A DNA stretch of 64,000 bases from Rhodoferax sp. GW822-FHT02A01 (GCF_038784515.1 NZ_CP152376.1:3286001-3350000); one strand, 5' to 3'; positions 1 through 9,199 are shown, counted from the first letter of the stretch. Notes: generated by a model from the letters alone, not told the origin. Numbers and translations are program-made.

Positions 1-615
1 GACATCAAGAAGTTCGCTGCCGGTGGCAAGACCGCTGTGGTGTCCACCATCAACGGTGACTCCAACGTGCCTTTCTACAAGGAACTGGGCAATGCCGGCC
101 TGAAGGCCAAGGACGTTCCAGTCGTTGCCTTCTCCGTGGGTGAAGAAGAGCTGCGCGGCGTGGACACCAAGCCGCTGGTGGGCCACCTGGCTGCATGGAA
201 CTATTTCATGTCCATCAAGAACCCGACCAATACCGAGTTCATCAAGAAGTGGTCTGACTACGCCAAGGCCAAGGGCATTGCCGGTCACAAGGACAAGCCT
301 CTGACCAACGACCCGATGGAAGCCACCTACATCGGCATCAACATGTGGAAGCAAGCCGTCGAGAAGGCTGGCACCACCGATGTGGACAAGGTCATTGCCG
401 CCATGGCTGGTCAGAAGTTCAAGGCGCCCAGCGGCATCGTGTCGGAGATGGACGAAAAGAACCACCACCTGCACAAGTCGGTGTTCATCGGCGAAATCAA
501 GGCCGATGGCCAGTTCAACGTGGTGTGGAAGACACCGGGCCCTGTGAAGGCCAAGCCATGGTCTCCGTACATCGAAGGCAACGACAAGAAGCCTGACGAA
601 CCTGTGGCGAAGTAA
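1..615 (+). CDS. urtA: Urea ABC transporter substrate-binding protein, C-terminal part
   Basis: The reading frame is open from the first base of the window, so the N-terminus, including any signal peptide, lies outside. The visible 204 residues match the C-terminal lobe of the UrtA/FmdD type of periplasmic binding protein, with segments such as STINGDSNVPFYKE and ATYIGINMWKQAVEKAG. UrtA captures urea in the periplasm and delivers it to UrtBC. It is the first visible gene of a urtABCDE set in the standard order, which makes the assignment firm. The gap of 164 bases to urtB contains a stable hairpin that could protect the abundant urtA message. Confidence 0.93.
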   Translation, partial: DIKKFAAGGKTAVVSTINGDSNVPFYKELGNAGLKAKDVPVVAFSVGEEELRGVDTKPLVGHLAAWNYFMSIKNPTNTEFIKKWSDYAKAKGIAGHKDKPLTNDPMEATYIGINMWKQAVEKAGTTDVDKVIAAMAGQKFKAPSGIVSEMDEKNHHLHKSVFIGEIKADGQFNVVWKTPGPVKAKPWSPYIEGNDKKPDEPVAK

Positions 616-655
616 GAAGCTACTGCGCGGGCCGATCTGGACCCCTGCAGTGCTC

Positions 656-673
656 ACCGTACGCAAGTACGGT
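656..673 (+). repeat. GNRA-capped hairpin between urtA and urtB
   Basis: A perfect 7-bp stem, ACCGTAC paired with GTACGGT, closes a GCAA tetraloop. It lies 41 bases after the urtA stop, inside the 616-779 gap. A second GC-rich inverted pair (GGGCC with GGCCC, about 685-700) follows. No T-tract follows, so it does not look like an intrinsic terminator. A role as a 3' stabiliser or attenuating structure between binding protein and permease is inferred. Confidence 0.5.
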
Positions 674-779
674 TGCGCGCTTCAGGGCCCACCTCGGCCC
701 GCTCGCTACGCTTCTTCCAGTCGCCACTACAGGTGGGGCTGGCATTGGTTGGCTCTTACAGATAACAAATACATAACCC

Positions 780-2348
780 ATGCGAAATTACCTGTTCATC
801 GCTGCTTTGCTGCTGTCCTCCGGCGTACATGCGCTGACAGCCGATGAAGCAAAAGCCATTGCCGTGGGCGAGGGCGATGCGCGGATTGAGGCGCTGCACG
901 CGGCAGTGGTCAAGCCCGACGAGAAAACGGTGGCGTTCATCCAGGCTTTGTCGGATGACGCAGTCAAGGTGGTGGCGGGCAAGCCCGTCATCGTGAACGG
1001 CGACAAAGGACAGGATCCTGTCACCGGTACGGAAGTCGCATTGCCCGACACCGCCGAAGATGTGATGAACAACAACCGCATGCGCGGTGAGCTGGACGCA
1101 GCACTGGCTGCACTCAAATTGCTGTCGCCCGACGTGTCGGTACGACGCGCCGCCATCAAGACCCTGCAAGGCTCGGTCGAAGAAAACACCCTGGTGCTGC
1201 TGGACAAAGCCTACGCGCAGGAGACGGTGGCAGACCTCAAGGATCAGCTGGGCCAGTTGCGCGCTGCTGCGCTGCTGGGCAGCAGTGACAAGGCCAAGCG
1301 CCTGCAGGCTGCCGGCCTGCTGGGCCAGAGCGCGCAGGCGGCCACCAAGACGCTGCTGGTGGAACGTCTGCAGGTGGAAACCGAAACGGACGTGAAGGCG
1401 GCGCTGGAGCTGAGCCTGCGCAAGGTGGAAGCCAATCTGGCCTGGGGCGACCGGCTGGGTGCCATTTTCAGCGGCATCAGCCTGGGCTCCATCCTGCTGC
1501 TGGTGGCGCTGGGGCTGGCCATTACCTACGGGCTGATGGGCGTGATCAACATGGCCCATGGCGAATTGATGATGATCGGTGCCTATGCCACTTACGTGGT
1601 GCAGGGCGTATTCCAGAAATATTTTCCCGGCGCATTTGACTGGTATCTGCTGGCCTCGGTGCCGGTGTCCTTTTTGGCATCTGCCCTGGTGGGCGCGGCG
1701 CTGGAGCGTGGCGTGATCCGTTTCCTGTATGGCCGTCCGCTGGAGACGCTGCTGGCCACCTGGGGTATCAGCCTGATGCTGATGCAGCTGATACGCACCA
1801 TATTCGGTGCGCAGAACGTGGGTGTGGAAAACCCGAGCTGGATGAGTGGCGGTGTGCAGGTGTTGGGCAATCTGTCGTTGCCCTACAACCGGCTGGTGAT
1901 CGTAGGCTTTGCGCTGTTCGTGCTGGCTGCCGTGGCGTTCTTGATCGGCAAGACGCGCCTGGGTCTGTTTGTGCGCGGCGTGACGCAGAACCGGCCGATT
2001 GCCTCCTGCATGGGCGTCAACACGGCGCGTATCGATACCTATGCGTTTGCACTGGGCTCCGGCATTGCCGGTCTGGCCGGTTGCGCGCTCAGCCAAGTGG
2101 GCAATGTGGGGCCGGACCTGGGCCAGGGCTACATCGTCGATGCCTTCATGGTGGTGGTGCTGGGCGGTGTGGGCCAGTTGGCCGGCACCGTGTACGCCGC
2201 CATGGGCCTGGGCATTCTCAACAAATTTCTGGAGGGCTGGACCGGTGCGGTGCTGGCCAAAATTGCGGTGCTGGTGTTCATCATCGTGTTCATTCAAAAA
2301 CGTCCGCAGGGCATCTTCGCCATGAAGGGCCGGAGCGCTGAAGCATGA
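780..2348 (+). CDS. urtB: Urea ABC transporter permease UrtB
   Basis: This 522-residue protein has a signal-peptide-like N-terminus (hydrophobic residues about 5-18). A helical extracytoplasmic region of about 190 residues follows, typical of UrtB and absent from LivH. From about residue 225 there is a LivH-type permease domain with many membrane segments (for example GSILLLVALGLAITYGLMG and GYIVDAFMVVVLGGVGQLAG). It forms the urea channel together with UrtC. Its stop overlaps the urtC start (ATGA at 2345-2348), indicating translational coupling. Confidence 0.95.
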   Translation: MRNYLFIAALLLSSGVHALTADEAKAIAVGEGDARIEALHAAVVKPDEKTVAFIQALSDDAVKVVAGKPVIVNGDKGQDPVTGTEVALPDTAEDVMNNNRMRGELDAALAALKLLSPDVSVRRAAIKTLQGSVEENTLVLLDKAYAQETVADLKDQLGQLRAAALLGSSDKAKRLQAAGLLGQSAQAATKTLLVERLQVETETDVKAALELSLRKVEANLAWGDRLGAIFSGISLGSILLLVALGLAITYGLMGVINMAHGELMMIGAYATYVVQGVFQKYFPGAFDWYLLASVPVSFLASALVGAALERGVIRFLYGRPLETLLATWGISLMLMQLIRTIFGAQNVGVENPSWMSGGVQVLGNLSLPYNRLVIVGFALFVLAAVAFLIGKTRLGLFVRGVTQNRPIASCMGVNTARIDTYAFALGSGIAGLAGCALSQVGNVGPDLGQGYIVDAFMVVVLGGVGQLAGTVYAAMGLGILNKFLEGWTGAVLAKIAVLVFIIVFIQKRPQGIFAMKGRSAEA

Positions 2349-3466
2349 CCAAGAACGCACCCGTTATGAATATTGATTTGCCCCAGCCAGCACCGCTGCT
2401 TTCGGGCAAGGGCTGGACCGCCTGGCTGGTCGCACTGATCGTGCTGTGCGCGGTGGTGCCCTTGCTCAACCTGCTGATTCCGGCAGACAGCGTGCTGCAC
2501 ATGAGCGACTTCGCCGTGGCACTGCTGGCCAAGATCATGTGTTACGCCATCTGCGCCCTGGCCATGGACTTGATCTGGGGCTACACCGGCATCCTGTCGC
2601 TGGGGCACGGCCTGTTCTTCGCACTGGGCGGCTATGCCATGGGCATGTACCTGATGCGCCAGATCGGGCTGGATGGCAACTACAAGAGCGAGCTGCCGGA
2701 CTTCATGGTGTTCCTGGACTGGAAGACATTGCCCTGGCACTGGTATTTCAGCGGCAACTTCTTTGCCACGCTGATTCTGGTGGTGGCGGCACCTGGCATC
2801 GTGGCGCTGGTGTTCGGCTACTTTGCCTTCCGCTCGCGCATCAAGGGGGTGTACTTCTCCATCATCACCCAGGCCATGACCTTCGCCGCCATGCTGCTGT
2901 TCTTCCGCAACGAGACCGGCTTCGGCGGCAACAACGGCTTCACCGACTTCAAGCGCATCCTGAACATTCCGATAGCCACACCGAGCATGCGCATGACGCT
3001 GTTCGTGCTGACCTCGCTCACGCTGCTGCTGTTCTTCCTGCTGGCGCGTTGGCTCATCAACAGCAAGTTCGGCCGCGTGCTGCAGGCCATACGCGATGCG
3101 GAATCGCGCGTCATGTTTAGCGGCTATTCGCCCCTGGGCTACAAGCTGGGCATCTGGACACTCTCGGCCATGATGTGTGGCGTCGCTGGCGCGTTGTATG
3201 TGCCGCAGGTGGGCATCATCAACCCCAGCGAAATGAGCCCGGCCAATTCCATCGAGATTGCCATCTGGGCAGCCGTGGGTGGGCGCGCCACCTTGATTGG
3301 CCCCATCCTGGGCGCCTTCATCGTCAACGGTGCCAAGAGCTGGCTTACCGTGACCTACCCGGAGTTCTGGTTGTACTTCCTGGGTGCGCTGTTCATCGGT
3401 GTCACTTTGTTCCTTCCTGATGGGGTGGTTGGCTTGGTGAAGAAATTGAAGGGAGACAAAGCATGA
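2345..3466 (+). CDS. urtC: Urea ABC transporter permease UrtC
   Basis: This is a 373-residue LivM-family membrane protein. It has the conserved region around DLIWGYTGILSLGHG (about residues 74-88) and the loop FGRVLQAIRDAESR that contacts the ATPases. It pairs with UrtB to move urea through the inner membrane. The start overlaps the urtB stop by 4 bases. The stop (3464-3466) overlaps the ATG of a 29-codon mini-ORF carried by a repeat, rather than abutting urtD directly as in most urt operons. Confidence 0.95.
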   Translation: MTKNAPVMNIDLPQPAPLLSGKGWTAWLVALIVLCAVVPLLNLLIPADSVLHMSDFAVALLAKIMCYAICALAMDLIWGYTGILSLGHGLFFALGGYAMGMYLMRQIGLDGNYKSELPDFMVFLDWKTLPWHWYFSGNFFATLILVVAAPGIVALVFGYFAFRSRIKGVYFSIITQAMTFAAMLLFFRNETGFGGNNGFTDFKRILNIPIATPSMRMTLFVLTSLTLLLFFLLARWLINSKFGRVLQAIRDAESRVMFSGYSPLGYKLGIWTLSAMMCGVAGALYVPQVGIINPSEMSPANSIEIAIWAAVGGRATLIGPILGAFIVNGAKSWLTVTYPEFWLYFLGALFIGVTLFLPDGVVGLVKKLKGDKA

Positions 3467-3552
3467 GCGACGCCGGGCCGTCCCAAGTCGCGAGGGCCCC
3501 CGTGGGGGGCAGCGCAGTACATGAAATGACAAGCGTGGGGGCCATTCAATGA
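3463..3552 (+). CDS. 29-residue mini-ORF bridging urtC and urtD
   Basis: An ATG at 3463 overlaps the urtC stop (ATGA). The frame runs 29 codons to a TGA at 3550-3552, which overlaps the urtD ATG at 3549 (again ATGA). Almost the whole ORF consists of the GC-rich repeat at 3469-3544. The peptide begins MSDAGPSQVARAPVGG and resembles, in the same frame, the C-terminal tail of the purine importer ATPase at 28572-28661 (DAGPPQGGAAPLGG). It probably has no function as a protein. The likely role, inferred, is to let ribosomes pass from urtC to urtD. Confidence 0.45.
   Translation: MSDAGPSQVARAPVGGSAVHEMTSVGAIQ
3469..3544 (+). repeat. GC-rich intergenic palindromic repeat, copy A
   Basis: This element begins GACGCCGGGCCGTCCCAAG, has a central CCCCC/GGGGGG palindrome, and ends AGCGTGGGGGCCA. 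A second copy with the same ends and the same orientation relative to transcription lies at 28572-28648. A looser relative lies at 63386-63469 on the other strand. It separates urtC from urtD. Confidence 0.75.
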
Positions 3553-4430
3553 CTCCCGAACTATTGGAACAAGGTGCCAAGCGCATCGAGGCGCGGTTGG
3601 CCGCGCTGGAGGCTAGCAAGGGCCAGACCGCCTCAGGCGGGCAAAAGGCGGGTTTTTCGCGCGTCAAGGTCAATGATGAAGTGGACGTCACCCACGGCCG
3701 CATCCTGTATCTGGAAGGCGTGAACGTCAGCTTCGATGGCTTCAAGGCCATCAACAACCTGTCGCTGGATATTGCTCCGGGTGAGCTGCGCTGCATCATC
3801 GGCCCCAACGGTGCGGGCAAGACCACGATGATGGACATCATCACCGGCAAGACGCGGCCCGATTCGGGCACCGTGTTCTTCGGCAGCACCATCGACCTGC
3901 TGCGCTACAACGAGCCGCAGATTGCGCAGTTGGGTATTGGCCGCAAGTTCCAGAAACCTACCGTGTTCGAGCACCTGACCGTGTTTGAAAACCTGGAGCT
4001 GGCACTCAAGACCAACAAGGGTGTGAAAGCCTCCATCTTCTTCAAGCTGGACTCGGCCCAGTGCGACCGCCTGGCGGAAATCCTGCACACCATCCATCTG
4101 GCCGACAGCGTGACACGCCAGGCCGGCAATCTGAGCCACGGGCAGAAGCAATGGCTGGAGATCGGCATGCTGCTGATGCAGGACCCCAAGCTGCTGCTGC
4201 TGGACGAGCCGGTGGCGGGCATGACCGATGAAGAAACCGAACGCACTGCCGAACTCTTTTTGACCCTCAAGGGCAAGCACTCGCTGATGGTGGTGGAGCA
4301 CGACATGAGCTTCATCAACACCATCTCCGACATCGTCACCGTGCTGTGCGACGGCTCGGTGCTGGCACAGGGCACGCTGGCCCAGGTGCAAAGCGATGAG
4401 CGGGTGATTGAAGTCTATCTGGGCCGCTGA
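3549..4430 (+). CDS. urtD: Urea ABC transporter ATP-binding protein UrtD
   Basis: This 293-residue LivG-type ATPase has Walker A GPNGAGKTT (about residues 87-95), signature LSHGQKQ (about 197) and Walker B LLLLDEPVAGM. About 60 extra N-terminal residues precede the ATPase fold, which is common in UrtD. It powers urea import with UrtE. The start codon overlaps the stop of the repeat-encoded mini-ORF. urtE begins 2 bases after the stop, so the two ATPases are almost certainly co-translated. Confidence 0.95.
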   Translation: MTPELLEQGAKRIEARLAALEASKGQTASGGQKAGFSRVKVNDEVDVTHGRILYLEGVNVSFDGFKAINNLSLDIAPGELRCIIGPNGAGKTTMMDIITGKTRPDSGTVFFGSTIDLLRYNEPQIAQLGIGRKFQKPTVFEHLTVFENLELALKTNKGVKASIFFKLDSAQCDRLAEILHTIHLADSVTRQAGNLSHGQKQWLEIGMLLMQDPKLLLLDEPVAGMTDEETERTAELFLTLKGKHSLMVVEHDMSFINTISDIVTVLCDGSVLAQGTLAQVQSDERVIEVYLGR

Positions 4431-4432
4431 AC

Positions 4433-5143
4433 ATGACAGACTCCATGCCACTTCTCCAAGTCAAGAACGTCAACCAGTTCTACGGCGGCTCGCACATTCT
4501 GCGCGACGTCAGTCTCACGGCCGAACTCGGCAAGGTCACGGTGATCCTGGGCCGCAACGGTGTGGGCAAGACCACGATGCTCAAGTCCATGATGGGCCTG
4601 GTGCCCATACGCGATGGCTCCATCGCGCTGGGCGGAAAGGACATCCACAAGGCCACGCCGTACGAGCGTGCCCGCGCAGGCATCGGCTTCGTGCCACAAG
4701 GGCGCGAGATCTTTGCGCGCCTGACGGTGCAGGAAAACCTGCAGATGGGCCTTGCCTACAAGAAGGCCGGCACCGCCATTCCGCCCGAACTGTTTGAACT
4801 GTTTCCTGTCCTCAAACAGATGCTGGGTCGCCGCGGTGGTGACCTCTCCGGTGGGCAGCAGCAGCAGCTCGCCATTGCGCGTGCGCTGGCGGCCAAGCCC
4901 AAAGTGCTGATACTGGACGAGCCCACCGAGGGCATACAGCCCAGCATCATCAAGGACATTGGCCGCGTCATCCGCATGCTGGCCGACCGCGGCGACATGG
5001 CCATCGTGCTGGTGGAGCAGTACTACGACTTTGCCCAGGAGCTGGCCGACGATTACGTCGTCATGGAGCGCGGTGCCGTGCTGGCGCGCGGCAAGGGTGC
5101 CAATATGGAAGCGGACGGCGTGCGCCAGCTGGTGGCGATCTGA
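4433..5143 (+). CDS. urtE: Urea ABC transporter ATP-binding protein UrtE
   Basis: This 236-residue LivF-type ATPase has Walker A GRNGVGKTT, signature LSGGQQQQLAIARAL and Walker B VLILDEPTEGIQ. It is the last gene of the urtABCDE operon, with UrtD as its partner. No obvious intrinsic terminator follows in the 133 bases before the next gene. Genes of this operon are usually under nitrogen (NtrC) control, but that promoter lies outside the window. Confidence 0.95.
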   Translation: MTDSMPLLQVKNVNQFYGGSHILRDVSLTAELGKVTVILGRNGVGKTTMLKSMMGLVPIRDGSIALGGKDIHKATPYERARAGIGFVPQGREIFARLTVQENLQMGLAYKKAGTAIPPELFELFPVLKQMLGRRGGDLSGGQQQQLAIARALAAKPKVLILDEPTEGIQPSIIKDIGRVIRMLADRGDMAIVLVEQYYDFAQELADDYVVMERGAVLARGKGANMEADGVRQLVAI

Positions 5144-5276
5144 TCCCTGCGACCCTTGATTTCTGCGAGAACAAAAAGAGGCGGGCGCTTTAGACCCGAG
5201 GGGCGGTACAGTAGAGGCTTCAATATAAAAATGCCTTGGGCACGTGTGTTCCGGGGCCGTTGCCAGTGTGCTGTCC

Positions 5277-7823
5277 ATGAAACGTTTTCGCAGACGAGTT
5301 CTTGCCGTAAACAAGTGCCTTGGCCTCGTGCTGTTGCTGGCCTGCGCCATGGTGCACGCAAATTCCCGCGTGGTTCGAGTCGGCATTTACGAAAACGAAC
5401 CCAAAATATTCTCCGATGCCAATGGGCAACCCAGCGGCATTTTGGGGGAACTACTCATGGAAATAGCCCAGCGCGAGCAGTGGGTATTGATGCCGATCTA
5501 TTGCGATTGGCAGGTATGTCTGGAGTCCCTCAAGAACGGCGACCTGGATCTCATGCCCGATGTGGCCTTCAACGACCAGCGCGCGGCAATCTTTGATTTC
5601 CACAAGATTCCTGCACTGCTGAGCTGGTCGCAGATCTACAAGCACAGCGGCGTCACCATCAACACCGCGTTGGACCTGCAGGGCAAGCGCATTGCCTTGC
5701 TGGACGGCTCCGTGCAGCAGACCTATGTGCAGGACCTGCTCAAGGGCTTTGCCATTCGGGCGGATATCGTTCCGGTCAAGTCATTCAAGCAGGGGTTTGA
5801 ACTGGTGCAGTCCGGTGGGGCAGAGGCGGTGGCCGCCAACAATTTCTTTGGCGATTTGCAGGCGCAGCGTTTTCAGCTGGACTCCACGCCGATTTTGTTT
5901 CAGCCTGCCAAGCTGTTTTATGCGACCGCCAAGGGCAGCAATGCCGATCTGCTGGCCGCCATCGACATCCATCTGGAGCAGTGGGGAAACCAGGCGAACT
6001 CACCCTACCAGAAGATTCTGGGCCGGTGGATGAAAGGGGAGCAGCGTTTCACGATTCCCGGCTATGTCTGGTGGGCGTTGGCCGCATTGGCTGCACTATT
6101 GGGCGTTGCGGTGGGCATCAGCTTGCTGCTGCGCTGGGAAGTGTCGCGCAAGACGCACAGCTTGCAAGCCAGCGAAGACAAGCTGGCGGCCATCCTCAAC
6201 GGGGTGGATGCCTATATCTACATCAAGGACACCGAGCTGCGCTATCAGTACGTCAACCGCAAGGTGGCTGATCTGTTCAACTTGCCGGTGGAAGCCATCG
6301 TGGGCAAGACCGACGCGGAGTTTTTCGATGCGGATACCGTAGCCAGACTGCGTGCCAACGACCTGCGTGTAATTGAGGCAGGCGAACGGGTGGATGAGGA
6401 AGAGCAGAACCGCAGCGCCGACGGCGACTCGGCGCGGGTCTACCACTCCATCAAGCTGCCGCTGCGCAAGGGCGACGGCAGTATCTACGCGCTGTGCGGC
6501 ATTTCCACCGACATCACGCGTCACAAGGAGGCCGAGCAGGCCATACACCAGCTCGCCTTCTTTGACCCGCTGACCAAGCTGCCCAACCGTCGCCTGCTGC
6601 TGCGCAATATGCAGCTCGCGTTGCGGTCCGCGGACCGCCACCAGGAATATGGAGCCCTGCTGTTTGTGGACGTGGACAACTTCAAGGATCTGAACGACAC
6701 CATGGGCCATCCCATGGGTGACCAACTGCTGCAACACATGGCGCAGCGCCTGTCTCAGTGCACCCGCACCCAGGACAGTCTGGCACGCCTCGGCGGGGAT
6801 GAATTTGTGCTGATGCTGCAAGGCCTGGGCTCGCAGATGGATGCAGCGGTGCAGCAGGCGCGTCTGGTGGCGCAGAAAGTGTCTTACAAGTTGTCGGAAC
6901 CCTACCTGCTGGACGGCGGGCAGTTCACCTCCAGTGTCAGCGTCGGCGTTGCCATGTTCACCGGACAGGAATTGAACCAGGATGAACTGCTCAAACAGGC
7001 GGATCTGGCGATGTACCGTGCCAAGGCGGAGGGGCGTAACCGCATCTGCTTCTTTGATCCCCAGATGCAGGCACAGGTCAACGAACGCACGGCGCTGGAA
7101 GCAGCCATGCGGGAGGGCATCACCAATGGCCAGTTCGTGCTCCATTACCAGCCACAGATACGGGCGGATGGTGAACAGGTGGGCATGGAGGCGCTGGTGC
7201 GCTGGCAACACCCCACGCGTGGACTGGTCACGCCGAGTGTGTTCATTCCCGTAGCGGAGAGTTCCGGCCTGATTCTTCCGCTGGGGCAATGGATACTGGA
7301 AACTGCTTGCCGGCAGGCCGTGGTCTGGTCGCAGCAACCGGACAAGGCCCACTGGGTGCTGTCCATCAACGTCAGCGCCCGCCAGTTCCGGCAGGCGGAC
7401 TTTGTCGAGCAGGTGCGCAGTGCCCTGCGTGTCACGGGCGCACAACCCCACCATATCGAATTGGAGCTGACAGAAAGCCAACTGGTGGACGACGTGGAGG
7501 GCGTGGTGCTGCGAATGGAGGCCTTGAAGGCTTTGGGTGTACGCCTGTCGCTGGACGATTTCGGCACGGGATATTCTTCGCTCAGCATGATCAAGCGCCT
7601 GCCGTTGGACCAGCTCAAGATCGACCAGTCATTCGTCCGCGACCTGGGCGATGGCGCGCACGATAGCAGCATCGTGCGCGCCATTGTGAACATGGGAGAG
7701 AGTCTGGGTCTGCGCGTGATTGCGGAAGGTGTGGAAACCGAAGCGCAGCGCGAGGTGCTGCTGGGTGTGGGTTGCCAGTACTTTCAAGGGTATCTGCTGG
7801 GGCGGCCCGCACCTGCGGAATAA
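5277..7823 (+). CDS. Periplasmic-sensor / PAS / GGDEF / EAL cyclic-di-GMP enzyme
   Basis: The ATG at 5277 is chosen because it starts a clear signal peptide (MKRFRRRVLAVNKCLGLVLL). The 848-residue protein has a periplasmic SBP_bac_3-like domain (about 30-245), one membrane segment (about 262-285), a PAS domain (about 294-414), a GGDEF domain with an intact GGDEF motif near 506, and an EAL domain with EAL near 636 plus DDFGTGYSSL. It probably makes and/or degrades cyclic-di-GMP in response to a small molecule bound in the periplasm. Both catalytic motifs look complete. Its position after a urea importer hints at an amino-acid-like or nitrogenous ligand, but this is only suggestive. Confidence 0.92.
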   Translation: MKRFRRRVLAVNKCLGLVLLLACAMVHANSRVVRVGIYENEPKIFSDANGQPSGILGELLMEIAQREQWVLMPIYCDWQVCLESLKNGDLDLMPDVAFNDQRAAIFDFHKIPALLSWSQIYKHSGVTINTALDLQGKRIALLDGSVQQTYVQDLLKGFAIRADIVPVKSFKQGFELVQSGGAEAVAANNFFGDLQAQRFQLDSTPILFQPAKLFYATAKGSNADLLAAIDIHLEQWGNQANSPYQKILGRWMKGEQRFTIPGYVWWALAALAALLGVAVGISLLLRWEVSRKTHSLQASEDKLAAILNGVDAYIYIKDTELRYQYVNRKVADLFNLPVEAIVGKTDAEFFDADTVARLRANDLRVIEAGERVDEEEQNRSADGDSARVYHSIKLPLRKGDGSIYALCGISTDITRHKEAEQAIHQLAFFDPLTKLPNRRLLLRNMQLALRSADRHQEYGALLFVDVDNFKDLNDTMGHPMGDQLLQHMAQRLSQCTRTQDSLARLGGDEFVLMLQGLGSQMDAAVQQARLVAQKVSYKLSEPYLLDGGQFTSSVSVGVAMFTGQELNQDELLKQADLAMYRAKAEGRNRICFFDPQMQAQVNERTALEAAMREGITNGQFVLHYQPQIRADGEQVGMEALVRWQHPTRGLVTPSVFIPVAESSGLILPLGQWILETACRQAVVWSQQPDKAHWVLSINVSARQFRQADFVEQVRSALRVTGAQPHHIELELTESQLVDDVEGVVLRMEALKALGVRLSLDDFGTGYSSLSMIKRLPLDQLKIDQSFVRDLGDGAHDSSIVRAIVNMGESLGLRVIAEGVETEAQREVLLGVGCQYFQGYLLGRPAPAE

Positions 7824-7833
7824 TCCCCTTCCC

Positions 7834-8346
7834 ATGCTCCCTTCCCATCCTGCTCTTCGCCGTTGGTTGCAGGCCGACGGCTCACTCACCGCACGCCTGC
7901 GCCAACACGGTCAAGTCACCGTACAGGTGCTGGCGCAATCCGCCATGCCTCTGTGGCGCGAGGAGCGGCTGGATCTGGGTGTGCCTTGCGGCTATGTGCG
8001 TGAAGTCGTCTTGCTGCTCGATGGGGTGCCGGTGGTGTGGGCACGCAGTGCCACTCCGTTGCATGCCATTGAAGGACCCTGGCGGGCCATGCGCGGGCTG
8101 GGTACCAGGCCTCTGGCCGAGCTGTTGTTTGCGGGCCGCAGGGTGCAGCGGACGCCTTTGCGTGCGCACTATCTGGTCAAGCGCAGCGCAATGGAGCGCC
8201 ACCTGCGTAACCAATGGCTGCGTTTGCCGCAGCAGACCGCCGGGGCTGAAGTGCCGCAATGGGTACGCAGCTCGGTGTTCTGGCACAAGGGGCAACCGTT
8301 GCGTGTGATGGAGGCGTTTGCGCCCTGGGTTTGCAGGCTGCGCTGA
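7834..8346 (+). CDS. ubiC: Chorismate lyase
   Basis: This 170-residue protein resembles UbiC, which converts chorismate to 4-hydroxybenzoate and pyruvate in ubiquinone synthesis. Supporting features are the early segment MPLWREERLDLGVPC, the central VVWARSATP (usually an ARxxxP/S pattern in this family) and the late WVRSSVFWHKGQPLRVMEAF. It starts 10 bases after the upstream gene. Its neighbours give no functional hint. It is convergent with ureD, with only 6 bases between the stops. Confidence 0.85.
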   Translation: MLPSHPALRRWLQADGSLTARLRQHGQVTVQVLAQSAMPLWREERLDLGVPCGYVREVVLLLDGVPVVWARSATPLHAIEGPWRAMRGLGTRPLAELLFAGRRVQRTPLRAHYLVKRSAMERHLRNQWLRLPQQTAGAEVPQWVRSSVFWHKGQPLRVMEAFAPWVCRLR

Positions 8347-8352
8347 AGCCTC

Positions 8353-9183
8353 TTACATGCTCCAGATGCGCGGATTGCAGACCGGCAGCTGCCACAACGC
8401 CTGACGCCACGCATTGCGCACGTTGCGCAGCAATTGCATGGCAGGCTCCACCAGTGGCGCCAATGCGCGCAGCACGATGACCTGTCCGTGGGGGCTGGTG
8501 ACGCCGGCTGTGGCCGCCAGTTCGCTGGCGGCAATGCATTCACGTGCAATGTCCAGCGCCTGTTGCTTGCGCGCGCGACTGATGGCGCTACCCGTCACAA
8601 AGAACAGGCTGGCCATGCAACGTGCGCCGGCCAACCCGGTAGGGCCATCCATCAGCCGGGTATCGGCGGCATCGATACGGCCACGCTCCAGCCAGACCCC
8701 GGGCAGTTCGATGTGCTGGGCCAGGCTGCCCTTCACAAAGGGCAGGTTCGCGTTGGGCAGGCCAAAGGCGGTCACGTCCCAGCCCAGCATTTCGGCGCCA
8801 GGCTCCAGTTCCATCTGCAGCCGGTTCTCGGCCTGGCAATCGCTGTAGCACAGCGCCTCCAGCGGCAGCCACTCCAGGCGGCTGTCGGCCTGCAGCTGTA
8901 TGCGTGTGCGCTGCAAGGCCAGTGGACCGTCCGAGCGGTAGAAGCGCGTGGCGCCCGGCGTGGTGACCAGGCCATGGGTGCCGCTGGCGGCCTGCACGGC
9001 AATGTCCAGCGTGTCGCCACCCACCAGACCACCGGGCGGATGCACCAGCACGTTGTGGCAGATGGCATCGCCTTCGGGGTACAGGCTTTGCAGGATGCGC
9101 AGCGGTCCGCTGTGCTGGTGGTGTGCCACTACGCGCGCACCGTGGCGCGCGTAGGCGAGATTCAGGTTTGCCTGCCAGGCCAT
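8353..9183 (-). CDS. ureD: Urease accessory protein UreD, without adjacent urease genes
   Basis: This 276-residue protein has the UreD/UreH signatures HPPGGLVGGDTL (about 49-60), TTPGATRFYRS and FLPLEA-like WLPLEALCYSD. UreD is the scaffold that, with UreF and UreG, inserts nickel into urease. In most Burkholderiales it heads a ureDABCEFG operon. Here it is the last gene of a leftward operon headed by an ABC transporter, and ureA-C and ureE-G are not in the window. The gap to the upstream permease gene is 16 bases. The product looks full length, so it may still serve a urease encoded elsewhere. Confidence 0.9.
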   Translation of the reverse strand: MAWQANLNLAYARHGARVVAHHQHSGPLRILQSLYPEGDAICHNVLVHPPGGLVGGDTLDIAVQAASGTHGLVTTPGATRFYRSDGPLALQRTRIQLQADSRLEWLPLEALCYSDCQAENRLQMELEPGAEMLGWDVTAFGLPNANLPFVKGSLAQHIELPGVWLERGRIDAADTRLMDGPTGLAGARCMASLFFVTGSAISRARKQQALDIARECIAASELAATAGVTSPHGQVIVLRALAPLVEPAMQLLRNVRNAWRQALWQLPVCNPRIWSM

Positions 9184-9199
9184 AGGCTGTCCGGGGAAA

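Noticed and set aside
756..2360. A 534-codon minus-strand frame opposite urtB.
   Set aside because: It is a shadow of urtB codon bias with a low-complexity His/Gln/Arg composition. urtB is certain.
5144..5276. A terminator after urtE.
   Set aside because: No GC-rich stem followed by a T-run could be found. A GACCCGAGGGGC segment does not pair well.
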